This document shows positions 11,058 to 19,322 of a stretch of 24,431 nucleotides of DNA, piece by piece. Origin of the DNA: Enterobacteriaceae bacterium UBA2655. Its GTDB lineage: Bacteria > Pseudomonadota > Gammaproteobacteria > Enterobacterales > Enterobacteriaceae. Every line of letters begins with the position of its first letter. The stretch's first letter is position 1. The notes below the pieces were generated by a model. The model was not told where the DNA came from, searched no databases, and saw only the letters and a program-made list of their open reading frames with translations. Both the position numbers and the translations under genes were made by a program. The stretch is from the NCBI GenBank assembly GCA_002359495.1, contig DENB01000051.1, positions 77,107 to 101,537 of the forward strand, in the 5' to 3' direction.

Positions 11058-11095
11058 AAAAAAACGCAACCGGGTTTTGCGACCCGATTGCGTTT
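11058..11095 (-). terminator. Terminator shared by mrcA and nudE, strongest for mrcA
   Basis: A 14-bp stem with one mismatch (11062-11075 paired to 11082-11095) and a six-base loop lies between the convergent stops. On the minus strand the stem is followed by seven T, making it a classical terminator for mrcA. On the plus strand it is followed by the weaker TTTCAGTTTTC, so it may also stop nudE transcripts. Confidence 0.85.
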
Positions 11096-11126
11096 CAGTT
11101 TTCAAGCCAGCGATGAGAAACAGGCG

Positions 11127-13676
11127 TCAGAACAGCTCGTGGCTCTCTCCGCCGGTATCCATAAGAGTCGTGCCGACATCATGCACCGAATATTCTGTCG
11201 GCTGCGTGCCGTTGATGAAATACTCCTGACGCGTGTTGCCGGCGCCGTTCGCCAGCTTGCCGGTGCGGCGATCGATGGTAACGGTGACGATACCGTCCGG
11301 CGGCGTTAGCGGCTGCTCCGGCACGCCATCCAGCGCGACTTTCATATAGTCGTCCCAGGCGGGCTGAGCGCTCTTCGCGCCGCCTTCATAGCCGGAAATC
11401 TGATCTTTGATCGCCCCGGACGCGGTGCTGCGGCCTAAATCGCGACGCGCATCGTCAAAGCCGATCCAAACCGAAGTGACCGTTTCCGGGCCGTAGCCGG
11501 AGAACCAGGCATCCTTCGAACTGTTGGTGGTGCCGGTTTTGCCGCCGATATCGTTGCGCTTGAGATCGCGCGACGCGCGCCAGCCGGTGCCCATCCAACC
11601 CGGTTCGCCGAAAACGTTGGAGTTCAGCGCGCTTTTGATCAGGAATGCCAGCGGCGTGCTGATAACGTGCGGCGCATACTGCTGCTCGCCGCCCGGCTGC
11701 GGCGTCACCTGTCCCAGCTCAGGCTGGGGAACCGTCTGGTTTTGACCCTGATCGGAAACGGCGACGTTCTCTACGCTCTCTTCGTTCAGCGCGAGGGCTT
11801 TTTGCGTCTCGCCGTACACCACCGGCAGATTGCACTGCGGACAGGCGATTTTCGGCTTAGCTTCAAATAGGGTTTCGCCCTGTTCATTCTCGATCTTTCT
11901 GATGAAGTAAGGATCGACCAGGAAGCCGCCGTTGGCCATCACCGCATAGCCGCGCGCCACCTGCATCGGGGTGAAGGAGGCCGCGCCCAGCGCCAGCGAT
12001 TCGGTATGAACAATATTTTGCGCCGGGAAGCCGAAGCGTTGCAAATACTCCGCCGCATAATCGACGCCCATCGCGCGCATAGCACGCACCATCACCACGT
12101 TTTTCGACTGCCCCAGACCCTGACGCAGACGAATCGGGCCATCATAGGTCGGCGGCGAGTTTTTCGGACGCCAGTCCGCGCCGGCGCCGGCATCCCAACG
12201 GGAGATCGGCACGTCGTTCAGGATGGAGGCCAGAGTCAGGCCGCGATCCATCGCTGCCGTATAAAGGAACGGCTTGATGTTGGAACCGACCTGGCGCAGC
12301 GCCTGAGTGGCGCGGTTAAACATGCTTTGATTGAAATCGAAGCCGCCTACCAGCGCGCGCACCGCGCCGTCGGTGGGATTGAGCGACACCAGCGCCGAGT
12401 TGACGTCCGGCACCTGCGCCAGCCACCAGTCGTTATCCACTTTACGCACCCAAATCTGCTGGCCCGCCTGCAGCACCTGGGTCACGCTCTTCGGCGTGGC
12501 ACCCTGCAGGGTGTCGGACTTGTACGGGCGCGCCCAGCGTACGCCTGCCAGCGTCAGCGCGACGCTGCTGCCGTCCTTCATCAGCGCCGTGGCTTCGCCG
12601 CTGTTCGCGCTGGTTACCACTGCCGGAAAGAGCGGGCCGTAAACCGGCAGGTCTTTCAGCGCCTTCAGAATTTCTGTCTTATCCTGCGCCGGCTCGCCCA
12701 CTTTCCACAGCGTGCTGGACGGGCCGCGGTAGCCGTGGCGCATATCATAAGCGATGACATTGTTGCGCACCGCATCCTGCGCCGCCTGCTGGAACTTGCG
12801 CGAGACGGTGGTATAGACCTTGTAGCCGTCGGTATAAGCATTTTCGCCATAGCGCTTCACCATATCCTGACGCGCCATCTCGCTAAGATAAGGGGCGGAG
12901 AAGGCGATTTCCGGGCCATGGTAGCGCGCTTCCAGCGGCGTGTTGCGCGCGTCGTCATACTGCTGTTGCGTAATGTCGTTCTGGTCGAGCATACGCCCCA
13001 GCACCACATTGCGCCGCGTCAGCGCGCGGCTGTGCGAGTAAAGCGGGTTAAAGGTCGAAGGCGCCTTCGGCAGACCCGCGATCATCGCCATTTCGCTCAG
13101 TGAAAGCTGATCGATAGACTTGCCGAAATAGACCTGCGCAGCCGCGCCGACGCCGTAAGCGCGGTAGCCGAGGTAAATTTTGTTGAGGTAAAGCTCCAGA
13201 ATTTCATCTTTCGTCAGCAGCTGTTCGATGCGAATAGCGAGAAAAGCTTCCTTGATTTTACGCATCAATGTGCGTTCAGGGCTGAGGAAGAAGTTACGCG
13301 CCAGCTGCTGAGTAATGGTGCTCGCGCCCTGCGAGGCGTGGCCTGAGATCAGCGCCACGCTGGCGGCGCGAAAAATCCCCATAGGATCAACGCCGTGATG
13401 CTCATAAAAACGGCTATCTTCTGTCGCGATAAACGCTTTGATCAGCTCCGGCGGCATCTGCTGCAACGTCAAAGGAACGCGACGTTTTTCGCCATACTGG
13501 GCGATCAGCTCGCCATCGGCGCTGTAAACCTGCATTGGGGTTTGCAAGCGAACATCTTTCAGGGTGTTTACATCGGGCAGCTGAGGCTCAATATATTTGT
13601 ACAGGCCATAAACAGAGCCGGCTCCCAGCAAGATGCAACACACTGCAAGAATCAATAAATACTTTACGAACTTCAC
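11127..13676 (-). CDS. mrcA: Penicillin-binding protein 1a, bifunctional peptidoglycan synthase
   Basis: An 849-residue class A PBP, one residue shorter than E. coli PBP1a. It polymerises glycan strands and cross-links peptides in cell-wall growth. A single N-terminal membrane anchor covers about residues 7-27. The GT51 glycosyltransferase domain shows EDSRFYEHHGVDPMG (catalytic E86), GASTITQQLARN and KDEILELYLNKIYLG. The transpeptidase domain shows SNIK (S465 nucleophile), SKN (524-526) and KTGTT (713-717). A CPQC pair near residue 612 also occurs in E. coli. The initiation codon is GTG at 13674-13676, giving KFVKYLLILAVCC as in E. coli. It is divergent from hofM and ends at a strong terminator. 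Confidence 0.98.
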   Translation of the reverse strand: MKFVKYLLILAVCCILLGAGSVYGLYKYIEPQLPDVNTLKDVRLQTPMQVYSADGELIAQYGEKRRVPLTLQQMPPELIKAFIATEDSRFYEHHGVDPMGIFRAASVALISGHASQGASTITQQLARNFFLSPERTLMRKIKEAFLAIRIEQLLTKDEILELYLNKIYLGYRAYGVGAAAQVYFGKSIDQLSLSEMAMIAGLPKAPSTFNPLYSHSRALTRRNVVLGRMLDQNDITQQQYDDARNTPLEARYHGPEIAFSAPYLSEMARQDMVKRYGENAYTDGYKVYTTVSRKFQQAAQDAVRNNVIAYDMRHGYRGPSSTLWKVGEPAQDKTEILKALKDLPVYGPLFPAVVTSANSGEATALMKDGSSVALTLAGVRWARPYKSDTLQGATPKSVTQVLQAGQQIWVRKVDNDWWLAQVPDVNSALVSLNPTDGAVRALVGGFDFNQSMFNRATQALRQVGSNIKPFLYTAAMDRGLTLASILNDVPISRWDAGAGADWRPKNSPPTYDGPIRLRQGLGQSKNVVMVRAMRAMGVDYAAEYLQRFGFPAQNIVHTESLALGAASFTPMQVARGYAVMANGGFLVDPYFIRKIENEQGETLFEAKPKIACPQCNLPVVYGETQKALALNEESVENVAVSDQGQNQTVPQPELGQVTPQPGGEQQYAPHVISTPLAFLIKSALNSNVFGEPGWMGTGWRASRDLKRNDIGGKTGTTNSSKDAWFSGYGPETVTSVWIGFDDARRDLGRSTASGAIKDQISGYEGGAKSAQPAWDDYMKVALDGVPEQPLTPPDGIVTVTIDRRTGKLANGAGNTRQEYFINGTQPTEYSVHDVGTTLMDTGGESHELF

Positions 13677-13728
13677 CTGAGATTTCCCATCTGTTGTCGT
13701 TTGGGCAGTTTATAAACAATCGCGCGGT

Positions 13729-13734
13729 AGTATA
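13729..13734 (-). promoter_or_regulatory. Possible -10 element of the mrcA promoter
   Basis: On the minus strand TATACT (13729-13734), five of six consensus bases, lies about 53 bp upstream of the mrcA GTG. No good -35 hexamer is found 16-18 bp further upstream. A perfect palindrome GTTTATAAAC (13708-13717) lies between this element and the gene in the 116-bp mrcA-hofM divergent gap. Confidence 0.3.
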
Positions 13735-13792
13735 AAGGCAAGGCAGACGCTTTGATACGTCCTTTTTCCCTGACGATATGGAGATCGCGCGC

Positions 13793-14614
13793 ATGGCTTT
13801 TCAGACATGGCAAATCGGGCTGGATATTCAGAATAAACAACTGTGCGCGCTCGGCATCCAGCGCCGTCGCGCAGGCTGGCAGCTTCGACACTGGTGGCGG
13901 CAGCCGTTGCCGTCGGATACGTTGAAAAACGGCGTGTTGCAGCTCTCTACCACGCAGCAGGTTCTGCTGCGCCAGTGGCGTAAACAATTGCCGCAGCGCA
14001 TTTCGCTGCGCGTCGGTTTGCCTCCTCAGCTGGCGTTGCAACGTCCCTTAACCTTACCCAACCAGACATTGCGCGAGCCGGAGCTTAGCCGTTATGTGCA
14101 TGCCGCCGCGAGACGAATATTCCCAATTGAGCCGGATGCGCTGGCGCTGGATTACCGTCCGTTCGAGGTTGATGAGAAGCGGCTCTGCGTCACCGCCGCC
14201 CGCCGCACGGTTATCGCCCAGTGGCTGGAGCCGTTACGACAGGCCGGTTTATCCCCGGACGTGTTCGAACTGACGTCGACGGCGCTGGCGATTGTCGCCG
14301 GCGCGGCCGGACTGCCGACGGGCGGCGTTATGGTGCATCGCCTGAGCGATGGCTGGCTCTGGCATCAGCAGGGCGGGGAGGAGACGTTAGGCGGCAGCTG
14401 CGACGACATCGCCGATTTTTCAACCCTGCGGCAACGCTATTTTCCTCAGGCCGACTCCGTCTGGTTCAGCGCCGCCGACGAGACGGCCGCGCCCGCAGAT
14501 ACGCGGCTTTTCTCGCCGCTCGCCCTATTGTCGCATAAGCAGCCGCCGCTGCCGCAGCATGAAAATGCCTTTACGCTGGCGCTCGGTCTGGCGCTGCGTC
14601 GGGAGGATTGCTGA
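13793..14614 (+). CDS. hofM: HofM, PilM-like pilus assembly/DNA utilisation protein
   Basis: A 273-residue protein related to E. coli HofM and to PilM, the actin-like cytoplasmic protein of type IV pilus machines. The N-terminus MAFQTWQIGLDIQNKQ fits HofM, and the C-terminus LALGLALRREDC retains the family ending. In E. coli the hof genes are reported to be needed for using extracellular DNA as a nutrient. An upstream in-frame ATG at 13778 exists, but only the ATG at 13793 has a ribosome site (GGAG with nine-base spacing) and agrees with the family start. It is the first gene of the plus-strand hofMNOPQ set, and its stop overlaps the hofN start. Sequence divergence from E. coli is high, so the call rests largely on synteny. 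Confidence 0.88.
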   Translation: MAFQTWQIGLDIQNKQLCALGIQRRRAGWQLRHWWRQPLPSDTLKNGVLQLSTTQQVLLRQWRKQLPQRISLRVGLPPQLALQRPLTLPNQTLREPELSRYVHAAARRIFPIEPDALALDYRPFEVDEKRLCVTAARRTVIAQWLEPLRQAGLSPDVFELTSTALAIVAGAAGLPTGGVMVHRLSDGWLWHQQGGEETLGGSCDDIADFSTLRQRYFPQADSVWFSAADETAAPADTRLFSPLALLSHKQPPLPQHENAFTLALGLALRREDC

Positions 14615-15150
14615 TGGTCGCCGTCAATCTGCTGCCCTGGCGGGAGCGTCGGCTGCGTCGCCGACGCCGCGGCTGGCTTCTGCTGATGCTCTGTACGCTG
14701 GCGCTGTCGCTTGTCGCTCTTATGCTGCTGAGCGGGCGGAACGCGCGCCTGCACCGTCAGCTTGAGCAGGAACAGACGGCGCTCGACGAGGAGGCGCGAA
14801 GCCTGCAAAGCGCGCTGGCTCAGCGCAAGGCGGCGCTGCAGCAGCTTGAACAGCTGGACCTCAGGCTGCAACGGCGGCTGCGCGTCGTTAATCGACTCAA
14901 CGACTGGCATCAGTTCTGGATGCGCCTGCCGACGCTGTTGCCCGATGCGCTGTGGCTGACCCAGCTGGAGAAGCGGGACGCCGTCCTGATGCTGGAGGGA
15001 CGTTCCCGCTCCGTAGGGGCGGTGCGCGATTTTCGACTGCAATTGGCTGCGCTGCCGCTTTTTACCCAAGTGCGGCAGGGCGATCTCAGCCGCCAGCCGG
15101 AAGGCGATTACCGTTTTGTTTTGCGAGCCAGCGTGCGGGAGGCGCCATGA
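14614..15150 (+). CDS. hofN: HofN, PilN-like inner-membrane protein
   Basis: A 178-residue protein beginning MVAVNLLPWRERR, the NxLPWR motif typical of PilN/HofN that in pili binds PilM. One membrane helix covers about residues 20-40. A glutamine- and arginine-rich coiled coil follows (about 48-95), then a compact periplasmic domain with ALWLTQLEKRDAVLMLEGRS. The start is the ATG at 14614-14616, which shares a base with the hofM TGA and follows GGGAGG by seven bases; an earlier in-frame TTG at 14608 is unlikely. Its end overlaps hofO by four bases. Confidence 0.88.
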   Translation: MVAVNLLPWRERRLRRRRRGWLLLMLCTLALSLVALMLLSGRNARLHRQLEQEQTALDEEARSLQSALAQRKAALQQLEQLDLRLQRRLRVVNRLNDWHQFWMRLPTLLPDALWLTQLEKRDAVLMLEGRSRSVGAVRDFRLQLAALPLFTQVRQGDLSRQPEGDYRFVLRASVREAP

Positions 15151-15644
15151 ATGACGCGATAACACGCTGGCTGCAACTGCCGCTGGCGCTAAGAATCGGC
15201 TCGCTGGCCGCCAGCATGCTGTTATTGCTGCTGCCGGGCTGGTTGCTGCTGCTGCGTCCTCAACAGTTGGCGCAGCAGCAGTTGCAACAGGATTTGGCCG
15301 CGTTGCGGTCGGCGGCGCGGCAGTACCAGCTTCAGCTTAATCAATTACCCGAGCCCGCCGCGCTGCTGGAACGGCGACAGCGCGCAGAGGCGCAGCTGGC
15401 AGCGCAGCCTGAAGGCGGATCCGTCGAGACGCTGCTGGCCGAACGCGGCGAGCAGCTGGCCAGCTGGCAGCCGGACGCCGAGCCGAAGCAGCTCTCGCTG
15501 CACCTGAGCTGGGACGAGTTTCAGCCGCTCTTTGACCATCTGCAACGGTTGCAGCCGACGCCGCTGCCGGCGCGCTTTTTGCTGCAGGCGAATAAAGACC
15601 GGCTGTCGGCTCAGCTCTGGCTGGAGATCGGCGATGAGGAGTAA
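15147..15644 (+). CDS. hofO: HofO, PilO-like inner-membrane protein
   Basis: A 165-residue protein with one N-terminal membrane helix (about residues 18-37, rich in leucine). A long glutamine- and alanine-rich coiled coil covers about 38-90, and a small C-terminal periplasmic domain contains SLHLSWDEFQPLFDHLQRLQPTPLPARF. This is the architecture of PilO, which pairs with PilN in the alignment complex. It is somewhat longer than the 146-residue E. coli HofO and poorly conserved in sequence. The start ATG lies within the hofN stop (ATGA overlap) behind GGGAGG. Function is assigned by position and architecture. Confidence 0.82.
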   Translation: MNDAITRWLQLPLALRIGSLAASMLLLLLPGWLLLLRPQQLAQQQLQQDLAALRSAARQYQLQLNQLPEPAALLERRQRAEAQLAAQPEGGSVETLLAERGEQLASWQPDAEPKQLSLHLSWDEFQPLFDHLQRLQPTPLPARFLLQANKDRLSAQLWLEIGDEE

Positions 15645-16023
15645 AGCGCTGCTGCTGTTGGCCTGGTCCGGCGCGCTGCTGGCGCGCGATCCCTTCCAAC
15701 CGCCCGCCGACGCCCTGTGTCTGCGCGACGTCGCGCCTCTGAGCGCGTGGCGATTGCAGGGCGTGATCGGCAACCGCGCGCATTTTTACGCCTGGCTGGC
15801 TCATCCGCAGGGCGCGACCCTGCGCATTCGGTCCGATCGGCCTTTTCCCGTTCCGCCCTGGCGAATCGTCTCGCTCACCGCACGGGAGCTGGCGCTCACG
15901 GCAGAAAAAAGCTGCGCGCCGTTCTCTATCTCGTTTCAGCTAAAAGGAAAATATGATGACAAGGAGAGTCATAACATTGCTGCTGCTGGCGGGGCTGATG
16001 TTTCCCGCCCACGCCAGCGATGA
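15634..16023 (+). CDS. hofP: HofP, PilP-like periplasmic protein
   Basis: A 129-residue protein starting MRSKALLLLAWSGALLARDPFQPP. It has a short hydrophobic export signal followed by the DPFxPP motif shared with HofP and PilP. The core contains SAWRLQGVIGNRAHFYAWL, corresponding to the WRYQGMVG region of E. coli HofP. PilP links the inner-membrane alignment complex to the secretin. The ATG at 15634 lies inside hofO (11-nt overlap). The frame continues 71 nt into hofQ, so the last 23 or so residues (from about YDDKESHN) are read in a different phase from the hofQ signal peptide. Confidence 0.82.
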   Translation: MRSKALLLLAWSGALLARDPFQPPADALCLRDVAPLSAWRLQGVIGNRAHFYAWLAHPQGATLRIRSDRPFPVPPWRIVSLTARELALTAEKSCAPFSISFQLKGKYDDKESHNIAAAGGADVSRPRQR

Positions 16024-17242
16024 ACCTCTGACCAATGACGAGCGTCTGACGCTGGCGTTCGACGACGCGCCGGTAGAACGCATCCTGAACGCGCTGGCTG
16101 AGTTCCAGCAGCTTAATTTGCTGGTGGCGCCCGGAGTAGAGGGATCGCTTTCGCTGCGGCTGGACGACGTGCCGTGGCGGCAGGCGCTGGATTTAGTCGC
16201 GCGCATGGCGCATCTCACGGTAGTGACGGAAGAGAATATTCTGCTGGTCTACCCGGAGAGCTGGCAGCAGCTCCAGCAACAAAAAGCGCTGCAGCAAAAA
16301 GAGGAGCGTCTGCAACAGCAACCGCTGAGGCAACGTACGGTGGCGTTGCAGTATGCCGACGCCGACGAGGTTCACCGCAGCCTGCAGGCCGAGCGCCTCT
16401 CGCTGATGACGCCGCGCGGCAGCGCGACCGTCGATAAGCGCACCAACGCGCTGCTGCTGCGTGACACCGAAGAGGCGCTGGAAGAGACCGAGCGCTGGCT
16501 GCGCGCGCTGGATGTGCCGCTGGAGCAGATCGAACTGGCGGCACATATCGTCACCATCAGCGAAGAACGTTTGCGCGAGCTGGGGGTGAACTGGAGCCTG
16601 CACCCCGAAGAAGAGGTAACTAAAGTCTTACGCCATCCCCGGCTCTCGATTCCTCTGGCGGTAAGCAAGCCCAGCTTCAGCGCAGGCTTGACGCTGGCGC
16701 GCATGAGCGGCGATCTGCTGGACCTGGAGCTTTCCGCGCTGGAGCAGGAAAACCAAGTGGAAATTATCGCCAGCCCGCATCTTTTCACCTCGCACCAACA
16801 GACCGCCACCATCAAGCAGGGCAGCGAGATCCCTTATGAAGTCGCGTCGGGAAGCAGCGGCGCGACGACCATCGAATTCAAAGAGGCGGTGCTGGGCATG
16901 GAGGTAACGCCCAGCGTGCTGGCGAACGGACGCATTCATCTGAAATTGCGTATCAGCCAGAACGTGCCCGGCAGGAATATCAACAGCGGAGAAACCGAGG
17001 TGCTGACGATCGACAAACAAGAGATCGAAACCCAAGTGACGCTGCGCGACGGACAAACGCTGGCGCTGGGCGGCATTTTTCAACAGCAGCGCACGCAGGG
17101 AGAGAGCAAAGTTCCGCTGTTGGGCGATATTCCCTGGCTGGGCAGGCTTTTCCGACAGGAGCTGGAGGAGCGTAAAAAACGGGAGCTGGTGATTTTCATT
17201 ACGCCGCGACTGGTCAGGGAAGCAGCACTTTCGGCGGGATAA
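15953..17242 (+). CDS. hofQ: HofQ, outer-membrane secretin-like DNA uptake protein
   Basis: A 429-residue secretin, a little longer than E. coli HofQ (412). A signal peptide ends near AHA-SD (about residue 22). An STN-like N0 domain follows (about 32-95, FDDAPVERILNALAEFQQLNLLV), then an N1 domain (about 125-180, SATVDKRTNALLLRDTEE). The secretin domain carries VEIIASPHLFTSHQQTATIKQG, EAVLGMEVTPSVLANGRIHLKL and the VPLLGDIPWLGRLFR signature, and ends VIFITPRLV. Family knowledge: it should form a multimeric gated channel, with HofMNOP as inner-membrane partners. ATG codons at 15953 and 15956 are adjacent; the second has the better spacing to AGGA. It is the last gene of the hof set. Confidence 0.93.
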   Translation: MMTRRVITLLLLAGLMFPAHASDEPLTNDERLTLAFDDAPVERILNALAEFQQLNLLVAPGVEGSLSLRLDDVPWRQALDLVARMAHLTVVTEENILLVYPESWQQLQQQKALQQKEERLQQQPLRQRTVALQYADADEVHRSLQAERLSLMTPRGSATVDKRTNALLLRDTEEALEETERWLRALDVPLEQIELAAHIVTISEERLRELGVNWSLHPEEEVTKVLRHPRLSIPLAVSKPSFSAGLTLARMSGDLLDLELSALEQENQVEIIASPHLFTSHQQTATIKQGSEIPYEVASGSSGATTIEFKEAVLGMEVTPSVLANGRIHLKLRISQNVPGRNINSGETEVLTIDKQEIETQVTLRDGQTLALGGIFQQQRTQGESKVPLLGDIPWLGRLFRQELEERKKRELVIFITPRLVREAALSAG

Positions 17243-17465
17243 AACGGAAAATTCATCCTCCAGAGCCATCCACGTTGACGCAGCCTAGGAATTAGCATAC
17301 AAGGTTTAGCGATTTTTAAACGGTGTGACGATCCGGCTATTCATATACAGCGCGAGTCTGTTTTTCTTGAGGGACAGAGCCTTTTTTAGCGCTGCAATGG
17401 TTCGTTACAGTTTCGCGAACGACAGACCGGCCCTGTAAAGTGGTCGCCAGCGGCGATTTATTCGG

Positions 17466-17495
17466 TTGCCAAATGGCCTTGAGTGTTGAGATAAT
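17466..17495 (+). promoter_or_regulatory. Candidate promoter of the aroK-to-trpS superoperon
   Basis: TTGCCA (17466-17471) and GATAAT (17490-17495) match consensus at 5/6 each with 18-bp spacing. A TG one base before the -10 gives an extended -10 element. It would produce a leader of roughly 100 nt before aroK. This is the best promoter match in the window. Confidence 0.6.
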
Positions 17496-17540
17496 TTTTC
17501 GTCTGACTCTTGCTAACGCTCATGAGGTTTCAGTTCCTGT

Positions 17541-17566
17541 CCCGCCAGCTCAAAGCTGAACGCGGG
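17541..17566 (+). promoter_or_regulatory. Stem-loop in the aroK leader
   Basis: CAGCT-CAA-AGCTG forms an inner 5-bp stem, flanked by CCCGC (17541-17545) pairing with GCGGG (17562-17566), with a three-base bulge. It ends 34 bases before the aroK ATG and is not followed by T residues, so it is not a simple terminator. Its role is unknown. Confidence 0.4.
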
Positions 17567-17600
17567 GTATCATCAACGAATTCTTAGTAATACCGACAAA

Positions 17601-18122
17601 ATGGCAGAGAAACGCAATATCTTTCTGGTTGGGCCTATGGGTGCCGGCAAAAGCACTATTGGTCGTCAGTTAGCTCAGCAACTCAATATGGAATTTTATG
17701 ATTCCGATCAGGAAATTGAGCGACGTACCGGAGCGGATGTGGGCTGGGTATTTGACGTCGAAGGTGAAGCTGGCTTTCGCGATCGTGAAGAAAAGATCAT
17801 TAATGAGCTGACCGAAAAGCAGGGCATTGTCCTGGCGACCGGCGGCGGATCTGTCAAATCCCGTGAAACTCGTAATCGTCTCTCCGCCCGCGGCGTAGTG
17901 GTCTACCTTGAAACCACTATCGAAAAACAGCTGGCACGTACGCAACGCGACAAGAAACGTCCGCTGCTGCAGGTTGACTCACCGCCGCGTGAAGTGCTTG
18001 AAGCGCTGGCTGACGAACGTAATCCTCTTTATGAAGAGATCGCTGATGTCACCATCCGCACTGACGATCAAAGTGCTAAAGTGGTGGCGAATCAAATTAT
18101 CCATATGTTGGAAAAAAATTGA
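17601..18122 (+). CDS. aroK: Shikimate kinase I
   Basis: A 173-residue enzyme, the exact length of E. coli AroK. It phosphorylates shikimate with ATP in the pathway to chorismate. The Walker A loop GPMGAGKST covers residues 11-19. Shikimate-binding residues appear in DSD (34-36) and the GGG motif (81-83), and the lid region is QRDKKRPLL (about 115-123). The ATG at 17601 has almost no ribosome site (upstream reads GTAATACCGACAAA); the N-terminus [18 protein letters not shown] nevertheless matches the family exactly. It is followed after 39 bp by aroB and heads a superoperon. Confidence 0.98.
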   Translation: MAEKRNIFLVGPMGAGKSTIGRQLAQQLNMEFYDSDQEIERRTGADVGWVFDVEGEAGFRDREEKIINELTEKQGIVLATGGGSVKSRETRNRLSARGVVVYLETTIEKQLARTQRDKKRPLLQVDSPPREVLEALADERNPLYEEIADVTIRTDDQSAKVVANQIIHMLEKN

Positions 18123-18161
18123 TCCATCGCCTGCGGGCTTAGCAATAGGTAATCGCTCATC

Positions 18162-19250
18162 GTGGAGAAGATCACTGTCTCACTGGGGGAACGCAGTTAC
18201 CCCATCACTATCGCCGCCGGACTGTTTAACGATCCGGCTTCTTTTTGGCCGCTGAAGGCGGGCGACAACGCCATGCTGGTGACTAACCAGACGCTGGCGC
18301 CGCTCTGGCTCGACGCGCTGAAGCAACGTTTGATGGCGGCGGGCGTGAAGGTCGATCAGGTGATTCTGCCTGACGGTGAACAGTACAAAACCCTCGCCGT
18401 GATGGATCAGGTGTTTACCGCGCTGCTGGAGAAACCACACGGGCGCGATACGACGCTGATCGCCCTTGGCGGCGGCGTTATCGGCGATCTTACCGGTTTT
18501 GCCGCAGCCAGCTATCAACGCGGCGTGCGCTTTATTCAGGTGCCGACCACGCTGCTGTCGCAGGTCGACTCCTCTGTCGGCGGAAAAACGGCAGTGAACC
18601 ATCCGCTGGGTAAAAACATGATCGGCGCGTTTTACCAGCCCGCCTCAGTTGTGATCGATATCGAATGTCTCGCCTCTTTGCCGCCTCGCGAGCTTGCGTC
18701 CGGCATGGCGGAAGTGATCAAATACGGCATTATTCTCGACGGCGAATTCTTTAGCTGGCTTGAGCAGAATCTCGATGCGCTGATGGCGCTGGATGAGAAG
18801 GCGATGGCGTACTGCATTCGCCGCTGCTGCGAGCTGAAGGCGGAGGTGGTCGCCGCGGATGAGCGTGAAACCGGTCTGCGCGCGCTGCTGAATCTGGGGC
18901 ATACCTTCGGGCACGCCATCGAAGCGCACATGGGCTACGGCAACTGGCTGCATGGCGAAGCGGTCGCGGCAGGCATGGTGATGGCGGCGCGCACGGCGGA
19001 GCGTCTGGGCCAGTTCAGCGCGCAAGAGTGCGATCGCGTTATCGCGCTGTTGCAGCGTGCCGGCTTGCCGGTCCACGGCCCGCAAAGCATGGCGGCGGAA
19101 GACTATTTGCCGCATATGATGCGCGACAAGAAAGTTCTGGCTGGCGAGCTGCGTCTGGTGCTGCCGCTGGCGATCGGCCGCGCTGAAGTCCGCGCGGGTG
19201 TCGACCATGATGTTGTTCTGGCTGCGATTAACGATTGCCAGGCATCCTGA
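18162..19250 (+). CDS. aroB: 3-dehydroquinate synthase
   Basis: A 362-residue enzyme, identical in length to E. coli AroB. It converts DAHP to 3-dehydroquinate, the second shikimate-pathway step, using NAD and a divalent metal. The NAD-binding [11 protein letters not shown] is at about 103-113. Metal ligands E184, H247 (NLGHTFGH) and H264 ([11 protein letters not shown]) are in place, as is the phosphate-binding [18 protein letters not shown] segment. The start codon is GTG at 18162, supported by the conserved N-terminus [14 protein letters not shown]; the ribosome site (AGGT) is weak and distant. It lies between aroK and damX. Confidence 0.98.
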   Translation: MEKITVSLGERSYPITIAAGLFNDPASFWPLKAGDNAMLVTNQTLAPLWLDALKQRLMAAGVKVDQVILPDGEQYKTLAVMDQVFTALLEKPHGRDTTLIALGGGVIGDLTGFAAASYQRGVRFIQVPTTLLSQVDSSVGGKTAVNHPLGKNMIGAFYQPASVVIDIECLASLPPRELASGMAEVIKYGIILDGEFFSWLEQNLDALMALDEKAMAYCIRRCCELKAEVVAADERETGLRALLNLGHTFGHAIEAHMGYGNWLHGEAVAAGMVMAARTAERLGQFSAQECDRVIALLQRAGLPVHGPQSMAAEDYLPHMMRDKKVLAGELRLVLPLAIGRAEVRAGVDHDVVLAAINDCQAS

Positions 19251-19322
19251 CTTAAAGAAGTAAGTGGTGAACGCGGCTCAGGGAATGCGCTGCGCGGCAA
19301 GCCGCTTAACGGAGGAGGCTAA

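Larger units (their letters stand above)
17243..17600 (+). other. Intergenic region between hofQ and aroK (358 bp)
   Basis: No gene is supported. Near 17357-17388 a short TCTGT/ACAGA stem followed by CCTTTTTT could be a weak hofQ terminator. The right half holds the aroK promoter candidate and the leader hairpin listed separately. A TTGACG at 17275-17280 with CATACA at 17296-17301 is a poor second promoter match (15-bp spacing). Confidence 0.5.

Noticed and set aside
12006..13103. A 365-codon open frame opposite mrcA
   Set aside because: Antisense to conserved PBP1a catalytic regions, arginine- and histidine-rich, with no domain signature and no ribosome site.
13778..13792. An upstream ATG that would extend hofM by five residues
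   Set aside because: It has no ribosome site. The ATG at 13793 has GGAG at proper spacing and matches the family N-terminus.
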